Source: CAZDET01 sp964504335 (GTDB taxonomy: Bacteria; Bacteroidota; Bacteroidia; Chitinophagales; Saprospiraceae). From it: DNA of 55,357 nucleotides. The notes beneath the pieces were generated by a model. It was not told the DNA's origin. It made no database searches and saw only the letters and a program-made list of their open reading frames with translations. Positions 54,501 through 55,357 of this stretch are shown one piece after another. The position numbers and the translations under genes are program-made. The DNA is taken from positions 1-55,357 of the forward strand of contig CAZDET010000031.1 of NCBI GenBank assembly GCA_964504335.1, read 5' to 3'. How positions within the stretch are numbered: the first letter of the stretch is position 1; the number at the start of each line of letters is the position of its first letter.

Positions 54501-55141
54501 GTCAAAAAGTTTAAAAACTCATTGGTATCGATTCGTAACAACAGCCGTTTTTCTCCGCTCTCTTCAATGGTGGGACTTCGGTGCAGAATAGGATTTGCAT
54601 CGGGATACAACCCTCCTTTAAGGATAATGACATCTCCTGCGCCTACCTGCTGTATTTGCTGTTCGTCCATGATGATTTCTTGCTTGTTCCTGTTCGCTCG
54701 CGAAGCTTCGTGATCGATTGCTTCATCCGGAAGCCAGTGTGTACCTGGCCCGATATAGGTACATAGCATTCGCAAATCATTTATATCGGTATGAAATTTG
54801 CGACACATATTCGTACTGACAGTAGTCAGTAATAGATTAAAGGAGGAAGATTTAGTTGTTCGTTCAAACATTCCCAAGAGTTCGGAGACATCCTTAAACA
54901 AGGACGAACATTGGGGGAGGGCGCTATCAAAGTAGTCTTTCAGTACGGAAACAATTTCTTCTACCGTTCCTTTCGCTCGACATTCAACTGGTTGTTCAGC
55001 AATCTGATCAAGTTCCTTCTCTAGCGGTTCAATATCACGTCGATAGATCGCAATATTTTTTGAGCTCATATGAATATCTTGTAGCACGTTGCTGTCATTA
55101 CCAATTGCAGCATTTGCGTACTGATGCCTTGTTTTTATCAT
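54497..55141 (-). CDS. DUF1826 domain protein
   Basis: 214 residues, or 190 if translation starts at Met25 (55069); both starts lack a Shine-Dalgarno. Typical DUF1826 features: NMCRKFHTDINDLRMLCTYIGPGTHWL, the segment EIIMDEQQIQQVGAGDVIILKGG, and a RxxxRLLLRID-like end. The HxD and later His resemble cupin/oxygenase metal ligands (CRKFHTD). Function unknown; in Proteobacteria it sits with cobW/zigA in Zur regulons. It heads the unit and overlaps the 70-residue gene. Confidence 0.85.
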   Translation of the reverse strand: MIKTRHQYANAAIGNDSNVLQDIHMSSKNIAIYRRDIEPLEKELDQIAEQPVECRAKGTVEEIVSVLKDYFDSALPQCSSLFKDVSELLGMFERTTKSSSFNLLLTTVSTNMCRKFHTDINDLRMLCTYIGPGTHWLPDEAIDHEASRANRNKQEIIMDEQQIQQVGAGDVIILKGGLYPDANPILHRSPTIEESGEKRLLLRIDTNEFLNFLT

Positions 55142-55197
55142 GCTTTGTTGCAGATTGAAAGACTTGAAATTGTTCTGCTTGTTCCTCTTAAGAATTA

Positions 55198-55266
55198 AGA
55201 GATGCTATGTTAGCATCTCTAAGCGTTTAATCGGAGTCCTGTAAAGACTACTCGTGAAAGCACGAG
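55198..55266. other. Consecutive hairpins upstream of the zinc unit
   Basis: AGAGATGCTA-tgt-TAGCATCTCT (55198-55220) is a perfect 10-bp stem. AGTC (55235-55238) can pair with GACT (55246-55249). CTCGTG-aaag-CACGAG (55251-55266) is a perfect 6-bp stem. Together they lie between the operator-like palindrome and the DUF1826 start, so they could form a structured leader or a small RNA. There is no T tract on either strand. Confidence 0.45.
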
Positions 55267-55339
55267 CCAGGTTTGATTATGGGTTGATAGAATGCTCAAC
55301 TAGATGAAAAGCATAAATTTAGGGAAACCATCCGTTTTT

Positions 55340-55354
55340 TGCAACGTTGTTGCA
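55340..55354. promoter_or_regulatory. Perfect palindrome, candidate Zur/Fur-type operator
   Basis: TGCAAC-GTT-GTTGCA is a perfect 6-3-6 dyad with flanking T runs, 200 bp upstream of the DUF1826 start. The size and shape suit a Fur-family dimer. I cannot confirm that it is the Zur box of this group. The window ends 3 bp later, so the site may belong to a divergent gene outside. Confidence 0.45.
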
Positions 55355-55357
55355 TTT

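Noticed and set aside
1..55357. tRNA, rRNA, CRISPR arrays, transposases, integrases
   Set aside because: None found on reading: no cloverleaf with CCA context in the gaps, no regular repeat-spacer series, no DDE or recombinase motifs in any frame.

Overview
The window looks like a chromosomal segment of a member of the Bacteroidota, most likely of the Saprospiria/Lewinella kind. The evidence is three secreted proteins ending in a type IX secretion (T9SS) C-terminal sorting domain, many SusD-free outer-membrane and lipoprotein genes, absence of clear Shine-Dalgarno sequences, promoters of the TAnnTTTG type, and moderate GC with local swings. No rRNA, tRNA, CRISPR array, transposase or phage gene was recognised. 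Taxonomy is inference from gene content only.

Layout. 1-311: a fragment of a dispersed intergenic repeat. 312-3098 (-): TIR / STAND ATPase / FGE-like sensor protein of the bacterial conflict-system type, with a C-terminus resembling a diversified (DGR-type) variable region. 3158-5188 (-): secreted S9 peptidase. 5383-7309 (+): a two-gene unit of a duplicated cysteine-motif protein and a DUF692/MNIO iron oxygenase fused to a partner-like domain; this is a RiPP-like candidate and one of the two best leads. 7434-8516 (+): an orphan YehL-type MoxR ATPase. 8878-13901 (+): Omp85 barrel, NAD kinase, cyclase-family hydrolase, a membrane protein and a sugar nucleotidyltransferase. 14000-14217: second repeat copy, inverted. 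14341-17151 (+): MarR regulator, homogentisate dioxygenase and 4-hydroxyphenylpyruvate dioxygenase, i.e. tyrosine catabolism. 17261-22433: SDR/GNAT pair, beta-hydroxyacid dehydrogenase, cytochrome c/AnmK pair, prohibitin.

22430-36890: cell-surface genes, namely a 1172-residue outer-membrane protein of unknown role, a T9SS animal-type haem peroxidase, a geranylgeranyl-reductase-like flavoprotein, a SnoaL-like protein, an alkaline phosphatase lipoprotein, and a T9SS reprolysin-type metalloprotease. 36957-41228 (-): a TPR-CHAT protease-like protein. 41380-47448 (-): a 2022-residue GH16 glucanase with triplicated and quadruplicated modules. 47683-49842 (+): DUF5916 outer-membrane protein with a CBM9-like domain. 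49857-52827 (-): two serine hydrolases (class C beta-lactamase fold) whose promoters carry the same pair of 17-bp dyads in the same register, with the third repeat copy between them. 53055-55357 (-): AT-richer zinc-homeostasis unit (DUF1826, a 70-residue protein, CobW/COG0523 GTPase) preceded by hairpins and a perfect TGCAAC-GTT-GTTGCA palindrome.

How genes work together: the clearest functional units are the MarR-hmgA-hpd tyrosine operon, the MNIO unit, the zinc unit, and the co-regulated serine hydrolases. TIR-STAND-FGE and CHAT-TPR proteins are both effector architectures known from regulated cell death or defence, but they are 34 kb apart and nothing links them in the sequence. All positions and motifs were read by eye; family names rest on motif recognition, not on a database search.
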